Source of the DNA: Hyphomonadaceae bacterium UBA2389
Lineage (GTDB): Bacteria > Pseudomonadota > Alphaproteobacteria > Caulobacterales > Aquidulcibacteraceae
Reading direction: 5' to 3'
Length of the DNA stretch: 20,739 nucleotides
Assembly (NCBI GenBank): GCA_002343395.1
Contig: DDSN01000129.1
Location: 21,343-42,081 of the forward strand
The notes under the pieces are model-generated. The model was not told the origin of the DNA and searched no databases. It saw only the letters and a program-made list of their open reading frames with translations. Positions 7,466 through 15,597 of this stretch are shown piece by piece. How positions within the stretch are numbered: position 1 is the first letter of the stretch; each line of letters begins with the position of its first letter. Position numbers and translations under genes: made by a program.

Positions 7466-8311
7466 TCAGCGGCGGCGGATGAGCCCCTCTTGCGCGGCTG
7501 AAGCGACAAGCACCCCATCTTGCCGGTAAATTGAGCCGAGATTGAACCCGCGCGCGCCCGATGCGGAAGGACTATCCTGCACGTACAAATGCCAGCGCGA
7601 AAAATTTGTGGGACGGTGGAACCACAGGATGTGATCGAGGCTGGCCGTTTGCACGCCCGACATCCAGCTCACGCCATGCGGCCGCATCGCCGTGCCGAGC
7701 AGCGAATAGTCGGACGCATAAGCCAACAGGCACTGATTGAGCGCCATGTCGTCGCCGAGATCGCGGCTGGCGCGGAACCAAACGGCGTGATGTGCGGGGA
7801 GTGGCGAGGGCGTCCGCAGATTCGCAGGCGTCACCGAGCGAAGCTCAATGGGTTCTTCGTGGCTCCAGCGCGCGGCCAGATCGGGCGTGTCTGCGAAGAG
7901 TGCGCGCAGGCGAGCGCGATCGTCTTCAACCACTTCTGGTGCGGGGAATTCCGGCATCGTGCTCTGATGATCAAACCCATCTTCGGGCGACTGGAACGAG
8001 CACGCCATGTTGAAAATTTGCTCGCCCTTCTGGATGGCGATCACGCGTCGGGTCGCGAAGCTCTTGCCGTCACGAGAGCGTTCCACTTGATAAAGAACGG
8101 GCAGCGCAGGGTCGCCCGGGCGGATGAAATAGCTCTGCAAGGAGTGGCAGACACGATCCTCAACGGTCTTGTAGGCGGCGGTCAAAGCCTGCGCGACGAC
8201 TTGTCCGCCGAAGATGCGCTGCTTGGCGTCCTTGGGGCTTTTGCCCCGGAAGAGATTCATCTCGATAGGTTCGAGGCTCAGAACCTCGATAAGCTCGTCC
8301 ATGTTGGACAT
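7466..8311 (-). CDS. tesB: Acyl-CoA thioesterase II (TesB family)
   Basis: Hydrolyses acyl-CoA to free fatty acid and CoA. With the start at 8311 it has 281 residues, close to E. coli TesB (286), and aligns along the whole length. The N-terminal hotdog has F-R-G-K and F-G-G-Q-V-V-A-Q-A-L; the C-terminal hotdog has D201 in A-S-D-Y-S-L-L-G, S224 where E. coli has the catalytic Thr, F-H-R-P, and Q274 in A-Q-E-G. The frame stays open upstream to 8701, but that extension has no family resemblance and overlaps the neighbour. The ATG at 8311 has AGCGAG eight bases upstream; 8317 is an alternative. It converges on the che operon with three bases between the stops. Confidence 0.93.
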   Translation of the reverse strand: MSNMDELIEVLSLEPIEMNLFRGKSPKDAKQRIFGGQVVAQALTAAYKTVEDRVCHSLQSYFIRPGDPALPVLYQVERSRDGKSFATRRVIAIQKGEQIFNMACSFQSPEDGFDHQSTMPEFPAPEVVEDDRARLRALFADTPDLAARWSHEEPIELRSVTPANLRTPSPLPAHHAVWFRASRDLGDDMALNQCLLAYASDYSLLGTAMRPHGVSWMSGVQTASLDHILWFHRPTNFSRWHLYVQDSPSASGARGFNLGSIYRQDGVLVASAAQEGLIRRR

Positions 8312-8406
8312 GCGCATCACTCGCTGAATGGGACGCTTCGCATATGGTCTAGAATGGCGATGCACAAGCCGCGACGGTGCGGCAGAAGCGCAAAGCAAAC
8401 CGGCGT

Positions 8407-9036
8407 TTAAGCCACGACCGCTTCGCCCCAGGTGTTGAACCCCGCAAAGCGCGGGGTCGAGGGGAGGTACAGCGCCTCCTTCTGCCTGATTTCGAAGCCC
8501 GCACCCTCGATCAAGCGCACCGGCTCGCGCGTCAGGTGGCAGCCACCCGCGATCCGCTTCCAGAGCGGTTCGACAAACCTTTGCGTACGCGACACCTCCG
8601 GGTCGGGCGCGAGGCCATGTTCGCAGAACAACAAGACGCCGCCGGGCTTCAGCGCCCGTCGCGCGCCCGCCAAGGCTGCGGCTGGATCTGGTATCGTACA
8701 AAGCGCGTAGGTCACGACAACCGTATCGACGCTTGCGTCTGGCAGGGAGAGGGCTTCCGCAGGTTCGGGCATGACCTGAATAGGCACGGCGCTGCGGGCG
8801 GCGGCCCGCTCAGCGCGCTCGACCATCCCCGGTTCGGGCTCAAGCGCGTACACTTTTGCGACGCGCGCCGGATCGTAGAACTGAGCGTTCAGTCCGGAGC
8901 CAAAGCCCAGCTCAAGTACAACGCCGCGGGCTTTGGGAATGATTTTGGCGCGCTGCCGACGGATGGGTTTGGCGCCGCACGCGCAATCGATCAGCGGCGG
9001 CAGGATGTAGCGCGAATAGAAGCTCATGCGCGCCAT
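8407..9036 (-). CDS. Class I SAM-dependent methyltransferase
   Basis: About 209 residues from the ATG at 9036. The SAM-binding motif I is V-L-E-L-G-F-G-S-G-L-N around residues 40-50, followed by an acidic strand end (Y-A-L-E-P-E-P), D-T-V-V-V-T-Y-A-L-C-T-I-P-D, and L-K-P-G-G-V-L-L-F-C-E-H-G. The N-terminus S-F-Y-S-R-Y-I-L-P-P-L-I-D and P-I-R-R-Q-R are typical of a small UbiE-like group of unknown substrate (similar to METTL7-type proteins). The frame is open back to 9129, but that would overlap the upstream nuclease gene by about 77 bases, so 9036 is preferred; 9027 is also possible. The substrate cannot be inferred. Confidence 0.88.
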   Translation of the reverse strand: MARMSFYSRYILPPLIDCACGAKPIRRQRAKIIPKARGVVLELGFGSGLNAQFYDPARVAKVYALEPEPGMVERAERAAARSAVPIQVMPEPAEALSLPDASVDTVVVTYALCTIPDPAAALAGARRALKPGGVLLFCEHGLAPDPEVSRTQRFVEPLWKRIAGGCHLTREPVRLIEGAGFEIRQKEALYLPSTPRFAGFNTWGEAVVA

Positions 9037-9052
9037 CGTATCGGAGCGACAA

Positions 9053-9514
9053 CTATCGCGCCAGATTTCCCTGCGCATCGCACCACGGCAGACGCCGTCC
9101 GGTCCATGCCCGGGCGAGTCCTTCCGCAATCAGCGTTTCGCCAAGATCGCGCCCATCGATGAGGATGTACGCCACGGACCGACCGTAGCTGTCGTTTCGT
9201 CCGAGCGCGCGAATGTCGACGCGCGTCGCGCTTCGCACCAATGCTCGGGTGCGCCGCGCGGCGTGTTGACCCAGAGTGCGCTCGGCGCCGCAGCGCGCAC
9301 GGTCGCCGGTTTCCGGCGTGTCGACGTTGCTTAGGCGGTAACGCTGTCCCGTCCTCCTATTGACCAATGTATCGCCGTCAATCGCGTAGAAGCTGTCGCC
9401 CGAGGGTTCGGAGGCGCCGCGCGCCGCTGGCGCCAGCGCGTTGCTGAGCAGCATGAAGAAGAGCGTCGCCAGCGCGAACCCCATCGCGCCCATGGCCTGC
9501 TTCGTTCGTCGCAT
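9053..9514 (-). CDS. Thermonuclease-like (SNase fold) protein with N-terminal export signal
   Basis: The 153 residues begin with a basic end and a hydrophobic segment (about 10-32), a signal peptide or membrane anchor, so the domain should act outside the cytoplasm. The SNase motifs are present and map onto staphylococcal nuclease: D48 in I-D-G-D-T, R60, D65 and E68 in R-L-S-N-V-D-T-P-E, and R112 in Y-G-R. The catalytic set therefore looks complete, and a Ca-dependent nuclease is plausible. Two Cys (75 and 145) may form a disulfide. It lies 16 bases upstream of the methyltransferase on the same strand and may share its transcript. Confidence 0.9.
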   Translation of the reverse strand: MRRTKQAMGAMGFALATLFFMLLSNALAPAARGASEPSGDSFYAIDGDTLVNRRTGQRYRLSNVDTPETGDRARCGAERTLGQHAARRTRALVRSATRVDIRALGRNDSYGRSVAYILIDGRDLGETLIAEGLARAWTGRRLPWCDAQGNLAR

Positions 9515-9613
9515 CGGACAAGCAAAGCTAATCTCAGTTACCTAAGCGTAAACGTTGAGCTATGTGCAGTCGTTTTAAGGCGACGCCAACCACATCGCGC
9601 GCATGGTTCGCGT

Positions 9614-9904
9614 GTGTCGAGACCTGACAAGCGATCCATTGCGCCGCAAGATATGGCGATGATCGGCCGAACCCTCTTCGGGGCCGGCTGGCGCCACGAG
9701 CTCGCGTTGAGACTAGGCGCTTCGGAAGATCATATTGTGCGCGTCGAGTCGGGGGTCGAGCCGGCGCCCGAGGCCTGGCGCGGCAAGCTCATCGCGATGG
9801 CGCAGGACTTTGCCGTGCGGGCACTGGAGGTGGCGAACGCCTTGCTTGCCTCGGCAGCGAACGACGCCGACGTTGCGCCGCCGCGCCCGCCGCTTTACGC
9901 CTAG
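9614..9904 (+). CDS. Small hypothetical protein, possible helix-turn-helix domain
   Basis: The 96-residue product starts at a GTG; an ATG at 9653 would shorten it by 13 residues. The segment L-F-G-A-G-W-R-H-E-L-A-L-R-L-G-A-S-E-D-H-I-V-R (about 21-43, quoted in part) resembles the helix-turn-helix of small alphaproteobacterial proteins in which G-W-x-x-x-L-A-x-x-L-G precedes a recognition helix. The rest is helical with a Pro-rich end. No family can be named with certainty. Its stop TAG lies in the palindrome CTAG, which also provides the stop of the convergent coiled-coil gene. Confidence 0.65.
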   Translation: MSRPDKRSIAPQDMAMIGRTLFGAGWRHELALRLGASEDHIVRVESGVEPAPEAWRGKLIAMAQDFAVRALEVANALLASAANDADVAPPRPPLYA

Positions 9905-12027
9905 GCCGACTTAGCCTCCGCGTCGCGCGGATGCATGAAGCGCTGCTCGAGGACGGCCATGGTGTCGGCGACTTGCTCGAGCGCACGCACACTGCGCTGC
10001 TCCACGTCGGAAATCCGTTGATCCACGCGCTGGCGGAAAGCGTCGATTTGCGCGGTCACCCCGTCATCCAGCAGGGGGGCGGCCTCGATCGCCTGCAACC
10101 GTTGCTCATTGTCGGAGATGAATTGGGCGAAGCCGTCCCGAAGCGCCTCAAAAGCATCGGCTTGACGTTGCTCCCAAGCCGCCAGTCGCGACTCGATCTC
10201 CCGCAGGGCATCGGATTGGGCGCTTGATTCGTTGCGTGTCTTGTTGATCGTGTCTTGGAGCGCGAGAATCTGACGCTCCACGGCCTCTGAAGTCGGCGGT
10301 GCGTCCGCATTTTTGCGGGCCTCGCGCGCGGCGCCGTCAGCGCGCTCTTCCGAGGAAACGATCCGCCGCTGCAGCTCGTCCATGCGTTTGGCGAGACTTT
10401 CGTCCATGCGTCGCGCCCCAGCCAGCGCGGCGGTGAGCGCGTTCGCCTGGTCGCGCAGACTGGCAAGAGCCTGTTCAAACTCATCGGAATGGGCGCCGCC
10501 GCCCTGTTCCAATTGCGCCAGACGGTCGTTCAGCGCGCTGAGCGCGACGGCGTCGCTCTCGAGCTTGAGCATGCGGCGAGACAGCTGCGCCGCACCCGCG
10601 TTCATGGACGCCATGGCGTTATCGACGCTCTCTAGCCGGGCGGTCGCGCCGGTTTGCGCATCCCGCACTTTGACGATGTCGCCAGCGATTTTCTCGAGGG
10701 CGGCAAGCGTGCTTGTTTCGACCCGATGCGTCTCGGCGTTGGCGATTGGAATAGTTCGCTTGAGGTCGTCCTCCGCCGCCGCAAGTCGGGCGGTCATGGC
10801 GCCGATGCGCTGGTCAAGGTCGGATTGCAGGCGCGTCGCACCGATACGGGCGACGCTTTCAGCGGCCGTGAAGCCCGCGGTCATTTCGCTACGGAGGCGC
10901 TGGAGTTCGTCGTTGGTTGAGGCCAGGGAGTCGTCGGCGGCTTTCTGGCGCGCAAGGATGCCTTGCCCTTGTTCGCGCACCGCGGCGATGGCGTCGCCAA
11001 GTTCGGCGCGGGCGCTGTCGACGGCGGCCTTGCTTTCTCGGGTGTGGCGCGCCATTTCCGCGACGAGGGACGCGTGCGACTGGCGCATGGCGGCCGAGGT
11101 TTCCTCGACCGCAGCGCCGACGCGACCTTCCGCGCCGGCGATCTCGGCGCGCAGGCTTTCATACAGGCCTTGCGCGGCGCGCTCGGCGCTCTCCAATCGT
11201 TCGTTGAGCGCGCCAAGACGAGCGGCGCCATCGGCCATGGCCGCCTGCATTCGTTTGCGCGTCTCCGCGGCGCTCTCGGTCAAGCGGGCTTCGACGGCGT
11301 GCCGCAGCGCGCGCATCTCGCTTACCCAGTGGGCGGAGGCGGCTTCGGCTTGCTCGGCGGCGGCCTCGGCGGCGGCGCGCATTTCGGTCAGGCCGGCGTC
11401 AACCCGGCTCGCGGTGGCTTCCGCCAGTTCCGTGAAATCGTCGGCGACCGCGCGCTTGAGCGCGTCGTGCGCCTCCCCAAGGTCGCCCAAGCCGCGTTCG
11501 GCGGTGCGCACTGCCGTCTCCGCGCCCGCGACTCTTTGGTCCAGGCCGGCCAGGCGGTGGCTCAACGCATCGCGCAGCATGCGCTGTTCGTCGCCCAACG
11601 CTTCAGAGGCGCCTTCGGCTTCCGCCAAGCGGGCGCGCACGATGGAGAGGGCGCCCTCAACGCCGCTCATGCTCTGGTTGAGCGCGTCGGAGGTCTCGGC
11701 CGCCATGGCCTCGGCGACGTCGATGCGCGCGGCGAGGCCGAGAAATGAGTTGTCGAGCGCTTGCGCGGTGCTGTCGAGGCGGCCGATCGCGAGCGTCAGG
11801 CGGCGCTCAAGCGTCTTGATGTTCTGCGTCGGCGCGACGGGATAGTCCTGTGGAGCGGGAGATTTGGCCGGCGGTGCATCCGCCGCCGATTCCAGCGCCG
11901 CGCCGCCATCGCGCAGAACGCTTTCAAGATAGTCGGCGAGGCTCACGCCAAGGCGCGCGGCTTCGGCCACCGCCTTTTGGCGCGCTTCAGGGTCAACGCC
12001 CCAAAGCAGCCACGCATTGTCGCTCAT
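9901..12027 (-). CDS. Large Ala-rich coiled-coil protein with PodJ-like N-terminal motif
   Basis: The 708 residues are almost entirely heptad-patterned helix, rich in Ala, Glu and Arg, from about residue 70 to 695, with no membrane segment and no signal peptide. Residues 5-39 (W-L-L-W-G-V-D-P-E-A-R-Q-K-A then A-A-R-L-G-V-S-L-A-D-Y-L) resemble the motif W-S-V-K-G-I-D-P-x-A-R...G-M-x-L-G-E-W-L at the start of the polarity factor PodJ and related Caulobacterales proteins. Unlike PodJ, no Sel1 repeats or transmembrane part follow. The start has GAGGGA six bases upstream. I infer a cytoplasmic structural or scaffold protein, perhaps polar; the partner is unknown. Long open frames on the other strand (notably 10313-11845) are compositional shadows. 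Confidence 0.85.
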   Translation of the reverse strand: MSDNAWLLWGVDPEARQKAVAEAARLGVSLADYLESVLRDGGAALESAADAPPAKSPAPQDYPVAPTQNIKTLERRLTLAIGRLDSTAQALDNSFLGLAARIDVAEAMAAETSDALNQSMSGVEGALSIVRARLAEAEGASEALGDEQRMLRDALSHRLAGLDQRVAGAETAVRTAERGLGDLGEAHDALKRAVADDFTELAEATASRVDAGLTEMRAAAEAAAEQAEAASAHWVSEMRALRHAVEARLTESAAETRKRMQAAMADGAARLGALNERLESAERAAQGLYESLRAEIAGAEGRVGAAVEETSAAMRQSHASLVAEMARHTRESKAAVDSARAELGDAIAAVREQGQGILARQKAADDSLASTNDELQRLRSEMTAGFTAAESVARIGATRLQSDLDQRIGAMTARLAAAEDDLKRTIPIANAETHRVETSTLAALEKIAGDIVKVRDAQTGATARLESVDNAMASMNAGAAQLSRRMLKLESDAVALSALNDRLAQLEQGGGAHSDEFEQALASLRDQANALTAALAGARRMDESLAKRMDELQRRIVSSEERADGAAREARKNADAPPTSEAVERQILALQDTINKTRNESSAQSDALREIESRLAAWEQRQADAFEALRDGFAQFISDNEQRLQAIEAAPLLDDGVTAQIDAFRQRVDQRISDVEQRSVRALEQVADTMAVLEQRFMHPRDAEAKSA

Positions 12028-12348
12028 CGCCAGTCCCTCGCGCCGATTGTCGACATTGTGGCAAAGGCGACCTTAAGGGCGCGTAAAGTGTGGGTTTTTG
12101 TTTCCGTGTGCGCTGCATCGGACGGTGCATCGTTGTCGGGGCGGGCACACTTTCAGAGCTTGCGGCGCTCCCCGTGCGCATTTTCCACGCAGCGCACGCA
12201 AATCATGGCATTGTACTTAACATTAAGGCGGATCGGAGCGGCGCCTTCGCCGCGCCACCTTACGCTCGCCAGATTCGCATGGCTCTTTGTTAAGCATCCC
12301 GAGGTTTGGCCCACTATGTAGACTTGAGCTCGGGAGAACGGAGGCACG
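12028..12348. promoter_or_regulatory. Divergent intergenic region upstream of prkA, with TTAA dyad
   Basis: A 321-base stretch between two divergent genes, so both promoters should lie here. Short frames within it lack any coding character. The sequence CTTAA-CA-TTAAG at 12216-12227 is an inverted repeat with five-base arms, and a further TTAAG lies near 12290; these may be a regulator site or part of a promoter. A TATGTA about 35 bases before the prkA ATG could be a -10 element, but no convincing -35 was found. The prkA ribosome site GGAGG lies just before 12349. Confidence 0.35.
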
Positions 12349-14289
12349 ATGTCCGAGGATATCTTTCGCAGCTATGCGCGTTCGTTTGAACAGCGGCGCG
12401 AAGCGGAAATGTCGTTGGCGGAGTTCCTGAACCACTGCCGAGACGACCCGATGGCGTACGCTACGGCCCACGAGCGCCTGCTGGCGGCGATCGGCGAGCC
12501 CAAAATGGTCGACACATCAAAGGATGCACGGCTTGGCCGCATCTTTATGAATCGAACCGTTCGGTTCTATCCCGCGTTCGCCGAATTCTACGGCATGGAA
12601 GAGACGATTGAGCGCATCGTCGCTTTTTTCCGCCACGCCGCGCAGGGTTTGGAGGAACGTAAACAGATCATTTACCTCCTCGGTCCGGTCGGCGGCGGAA
12701 AGTCGTCGCTGGCGGAGCGGCTTAAGGCGCTCATGGAAGAGCAGCCGATCTACGTGCTCAAGGCCGGCGACCAACTCAGCCCGGTGTTTGAACATCCCCT
12801 CGGCCTGTTCGACCCCGAGGTGTGGGGCGAGCGGCTCGAGAAAGAATACGCCATTCCCCAGCGCAGGCTGACGGGTCTGATGTCGCCTTGGTGCGTAAAG
12901 CGGCTCGACGAGTTCGGCGGCGACATCACCAAGTTCCGCGTCGCCAAACTCATGCCCTCGCGCTTGCGCCAGATCGCCGTCGCCAAGACGGAGCCCGGCG
13001 ACGACAACAATCAGGATGTTTCCTCGCTGGTCGGCAAGGTCGACATCCGCAAACTCGAAATGCATGCGCAGAACGATCCGGATGCGTACAGCTACTCTGG
13101 CGGCTTGAACCGCGCCAACCAGGGCATGCTCGAATTCGTCGAGATGTTCAAAGCGCCCATCAAGATGCTGCATCCGCTGCTGACGGCCACCCAGGAAGGC
13201 AATTATGTCGGCACGGAGAATATCGGCGCCATCCCGTTCCAGGGCATCATCATGGCGCATTCCAACGAGGCGGAGTGGCAGTCGTTCAAGAATAATAAGA
13301 ACAACGAGGCGTTCATCGACCGCATCTACGTGATCAAGGTGCCGTATTGCCTGCGCGTCGACGAGGAAAAAAAGATCTACGAGAAGCTCGTGCGGTCCTC
13401 GGAGTTGGCCGAGGCGCCGTGTGCGCCGGGCGCGCTGGAGATGTTGGCGCGCTTTTCCGTGCTTTCGCGGCTGAAGGAGCACGAAAATTCGAATCTGTTC
13501 GCGAAGATGCGCGTATACAACGGAGAAAGCCTCAAGGAGGTCGATCCTAAGGCGCGCACAATGCAGGAATACAAGGACGCCGCCGGCGTTGACGAAGGCA
13601 TGGACGGCATTTCGACGCGCTTCGCCTTCAAGGTGCTGGCGGCGACGTTCAACCACGACACGCAAGAGGTCGCCGCTGATCCGGTGCATCTGATGTATGT
13701 TCTGGAGCAGCAGGTTCGCCGCGAGCAGTTTCCGCAGGACCAGGAAAACAAGCTGCTCGAGTTCATCAAAGCGGAGCTTGCGCCGCGCTACGCCGAGTTT
13801 ATCGGCAACGAAATCCAGAAGGCCTACCTCGAGAGCTATCATGACTTCGGGCAAAACTTGTTCGATCGCTATGTCGATTACGCGGACGCCTGGATCGAGG
13901 ACATCGACTACAAGGATCCCGATACCGGTCAGTTGCTGAACCGGGAGCTGCTCAACCAGGAGCTTTCAAAAATCGAGAAGCCGGCGGGGATCGCTAATCC
14001 AAAGGATTTCCGCAACGAGGTGGTGAAGTTTACGTTGCGCGCGCGCGCGGGTCACGGCGGCAGGAATCCATCGTGGACTTCCTATGAAAAAATTCGCGAA
14101 GTGATCGAAAGGCGCATGTTCAGCCAGGTGGAGGACTTGTTGCCGGTCATCAGCTTCGGCTCGAAAAAGGACAGCGAAACCGAGAAGAAGCACGAAGAGT
14201 TCGTGCTGCGTATGGTCGAGCGCGGCTACACCGAGCGCCAGGTCCGGCGGCTGGTCGAGTGGTACATGCGCGTGAAGCAGGCGGGGTGA
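12349..14289 (+). CDS. prkA: PrkA/YeaG-family serine protein kinase with AAA domain
   Basis: At 646 residues it has nearly the same length as E. coli YeaG (644) and matches the PrkA family throughout. The N-terminal AAA domain has Walker A G-P-V-G-G-G-K-S at 112-119, and the family-typical segments F-F-R-H-A-A-Q-G-L-E-E-R-K-Q, H-P-L-G-L-F-D-P and R-A-N-Q-G-M-L-E-F-V-E-M-F-K are present. The C-terminal PrkA domain, proposed as a kinase, covers about the last 250 residues. In E. coli the homologue acts with YeaH in stationary phase and nitrogen starvation; in Bacillus PrkA affects sporulation, and ATP-dependent protease activity has also been proposed. GGAGG before the ATG fixes the start. It heads the prkA-yeaH-spoVR operon. 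Confidence 0.95.
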   Translation: MSEDIFRSYARSFEQRREAEMSLAEFLNHCRDDPMAYATAHERLLAAIGEPKMVDTSKDARLGRIFMNRTVRFYPAFAEFYGMEETIERIVAFFRHAAQGLEERKQIIYLLGPVGGGKSSLAERLKALMEEQPIYVLKAGDQLSPVFEHPLGLFDPEVWGERLEKEYAIPQRRLTGLMSPWCVKRLDEFGGDITKFRVAKLMPSRLRQIAVAKTEPGDDNNQDVSSLVGKVDIRKLEMHAQNDPDAYSYSGGLNRANQGMLEFVEMFKAPIKMLHPLLTATQEGNYVGTENIGAIPFQGIIMAHSNEAEWQSFKNNKNNEAFIDRIYVIKVPYCLRVDEEKKIYEKLVRSSELAEAPCAPGALEMLARFSVLSRLKEHENSNLFAKMRVYNGESLKEVDPKARTMQEYKDAAGVDEGMDGISTRFAFKVLAATFNHDTQEVAADPVHLMYVLEQQVRREQFPQDQENKLLEFIKAELAPRYAEFIGNEIQKAYLESYHDFGQNLFDRYVDYADAWIEDIDYKDPDTGQLLNRELLNQELSKIEKPAGIANPKDFRNEVVKFTLRARAGHGGRNPSWTSYEKIREVIERRMFSQVEDLLPVISFGSKKDSETEKKHEEFVLRMVERGYTERQVRRLVEWYMRVKQAG

Positions 14290-14298
14290 CGCGCCGCC

Positions 14299-15597
14299 AT
14301 GCACATCATTGATCGACGCCTCAATCCTGGCGGCAAGAGTTTCGCAAACCGTCAGCGCTTCTTGCGCCGGGCGCGCGCGCAGGTGCGCAAGGCGGTGCGA
14401 GAGGCTTCAAGCCAGCGCTCGATCAAGGACGCCGGCAAGGGCGGCGAGGTGTCGATCCCCGCGGGCGGCGTCCATGAGCCGACGCTGCGCCGGGCGGCGC
14501 AGGGCGGCATGCGCGACTATGTTTTGCCGGGAAACAAGAAGTACATCGAAGGTGATACGATCCCTCGCCCGGAGGGCGGCGCCGGCGATGGTTCGCGCGC
14601 CAGCGACAGCGGCGAAGGCGAGGACGAGTTCCGATTTGCGTTGTCGGACGAGGAATATCTCGATCTCTATCTCGAGGATTTGGAGCTGCCGGACCTGGCG
14701 AAGCGGCAGATCGCCGGCGCCGAAGCGCTGCAATGGCGGCAGGCCGGGTTCTCAACCGCCGGACCGCCGTCGCGCCTCTCTGTGCCGCGCACACTGCGAC
14801 ACTCGCTGTCGCGGCGCATCGCGCTGAAGCGGCCGAAAGCCGGCGACGTGCAGCGCCTGCGCGAGGAGATCGAAAAACTCGAACGCGAGGGCGGCCGATT
14901 TGACGACCTCCAAGGGTTACGCGCGGAGTTGGAGGAAATGCTGCGGCGTAGCCGGCGCATACCCTACATCGACCCCGTCGATGTGCGTTACCGGCGGGTG
15001 GAATCGACGCCCAAACCGATCGCCAAGGCCGTCATGTTTTGCCTCATGGATGTCTCCGGTTCCATGAACGAGCACATGAAGGATTTGGCGAAGCGCTTCT
15101 ATTCGCTGCTCTATCTTTTTCTTGATCGCCGCTATGAGCATGTGGACGTTGTGTTCATACGCCACACCCACGAGGCGCAGGAGGTGGACGAGCACACATT
15201 CTTCTACTCCCGCGAGACCGGCGGCACCGTGGTTTCCACGGCGTTGTTCAAGATGGAAGAGATCGTTCGAGAGCGGTATCCTATCGATCAGTGGAACATC
15301 TACGCCGCGCAGGCTTCGGATGGCGACAACACGTCGAGCGATAATCCCGTCGTGCTGCAGCAACTGCGCGATGCGATCCTGCCGATCTGTCAGTATTATG
15401 CCTACGTTGAAGTCGGCATGGACGACGAGGAAGAGCCGCCGGGCGGCGCGGAGTCGTCAACCAACCTCTGGCGCGCCTACCGCCGCGTTTCAACGGATTC
15501 TCCTTTCGCCATGAGAAGGGTTCGGCACCGGCGCGACATCTATCCGGTGTTTCGCGAGTTGTTCGCGCGGCGCCCGGAAGGCGCGGAAGCGGCATGA
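14299..15597 (+). CDS. YeaH-family DUF444 protein (vWA-like)
   Basis: The 432-residue product is typical of the DUF444/YeaH family: N-terminal I-D-R-R-L-N-P-G-G-K-S, a basic helix, and a von Willebrand A-like domain. The metal-ion-dependent adhesion site is readable as D251-x-S253-x-S255 (M-D-V-S-G-S-M), T310 in G-G-T-V-V-S and D341 in A-S-D-G-D-N. YeaH is the partner of the YeaG kinase in E. coli; its molecular function is unknown. An Asp/Glu/Gly-rich loop lies near 95-125. It begins nine bases after prkA and overlaps spoVR by four bases (ATGA). Confidence 0.94.
   Translation: MHIIDRRLNPGGKSFANRQRFLRRARAQVRKAVREASSQRSIKDAGKGGEVSIPAGGVHEPTLRRAAQGGMRDYVLPGNKKYIEGDTIPRPEGGAGDGSRASDSGEGEDEFRFALSDEEYLDLYLEDLELPDLAKRQIAGAEALQWRQAGFSTAGPPSRLSVPRTLRHSLSRRIALKRPKAGDVQRLREEIEKLEREGGRFDDLQGLRAELEEMLRRSRRIPYIDPVDVRYRRVESTPKPIAKAVMFCLMDVSGSMNEHMKDLAKRFYSLLYLFLDRRYEHVDVVFIRHTHEAQEVDEHTFFYSRETGGTVVSTALFKMEEIVRERYPIDQWNIYAAQASDGDNTSSDNPVVLQQLRDAILPICQYYAYVEVGMDDEEEPPGGAESSTNLWRAYRRVSTDSPFAMRRVRHRRDIYPVFRELFARRPEGAEAA

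Noticed and set aside
7458..7470. Short inverted repeat GCTGA-CGT-TCAGC between cheE and tesB
   Set aside because: Mostly a consequence of two convergent TGA stops with similar last codons; the stem is five pairs with a three-base loop and has no T-run.
8318..8701. N-terminal extension of the thioesterase frame
   Set aside because: TesB similarity begins near 8311; the extension is antisense-like, overlaps the methyltransferase gene and has no family resemblance.
9037..9129. N-terminal extension of the methyltransferase frame
   Set aside because: It would overlap the thermonuclease-like gene, and family similarity starts at S-F-Y-S-R-Y just after 9036.
10313..11845. 510-residue open frame on the + strand
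   Set aside because: It lies antisense to the coiled-coil gene; its Ser/Arg/Ala-only composition is the mirror of Ala/Glu-rich codons in GC-rich DNA, and no motif or ribosome site supports it.
12517..13854. 445-residue open frame on the - strand
   Set aside because: Antisense to prkA, which has full family similarity and a good ribosome site; the frame is rich in Leu/Arg/His as expected of a shadow.
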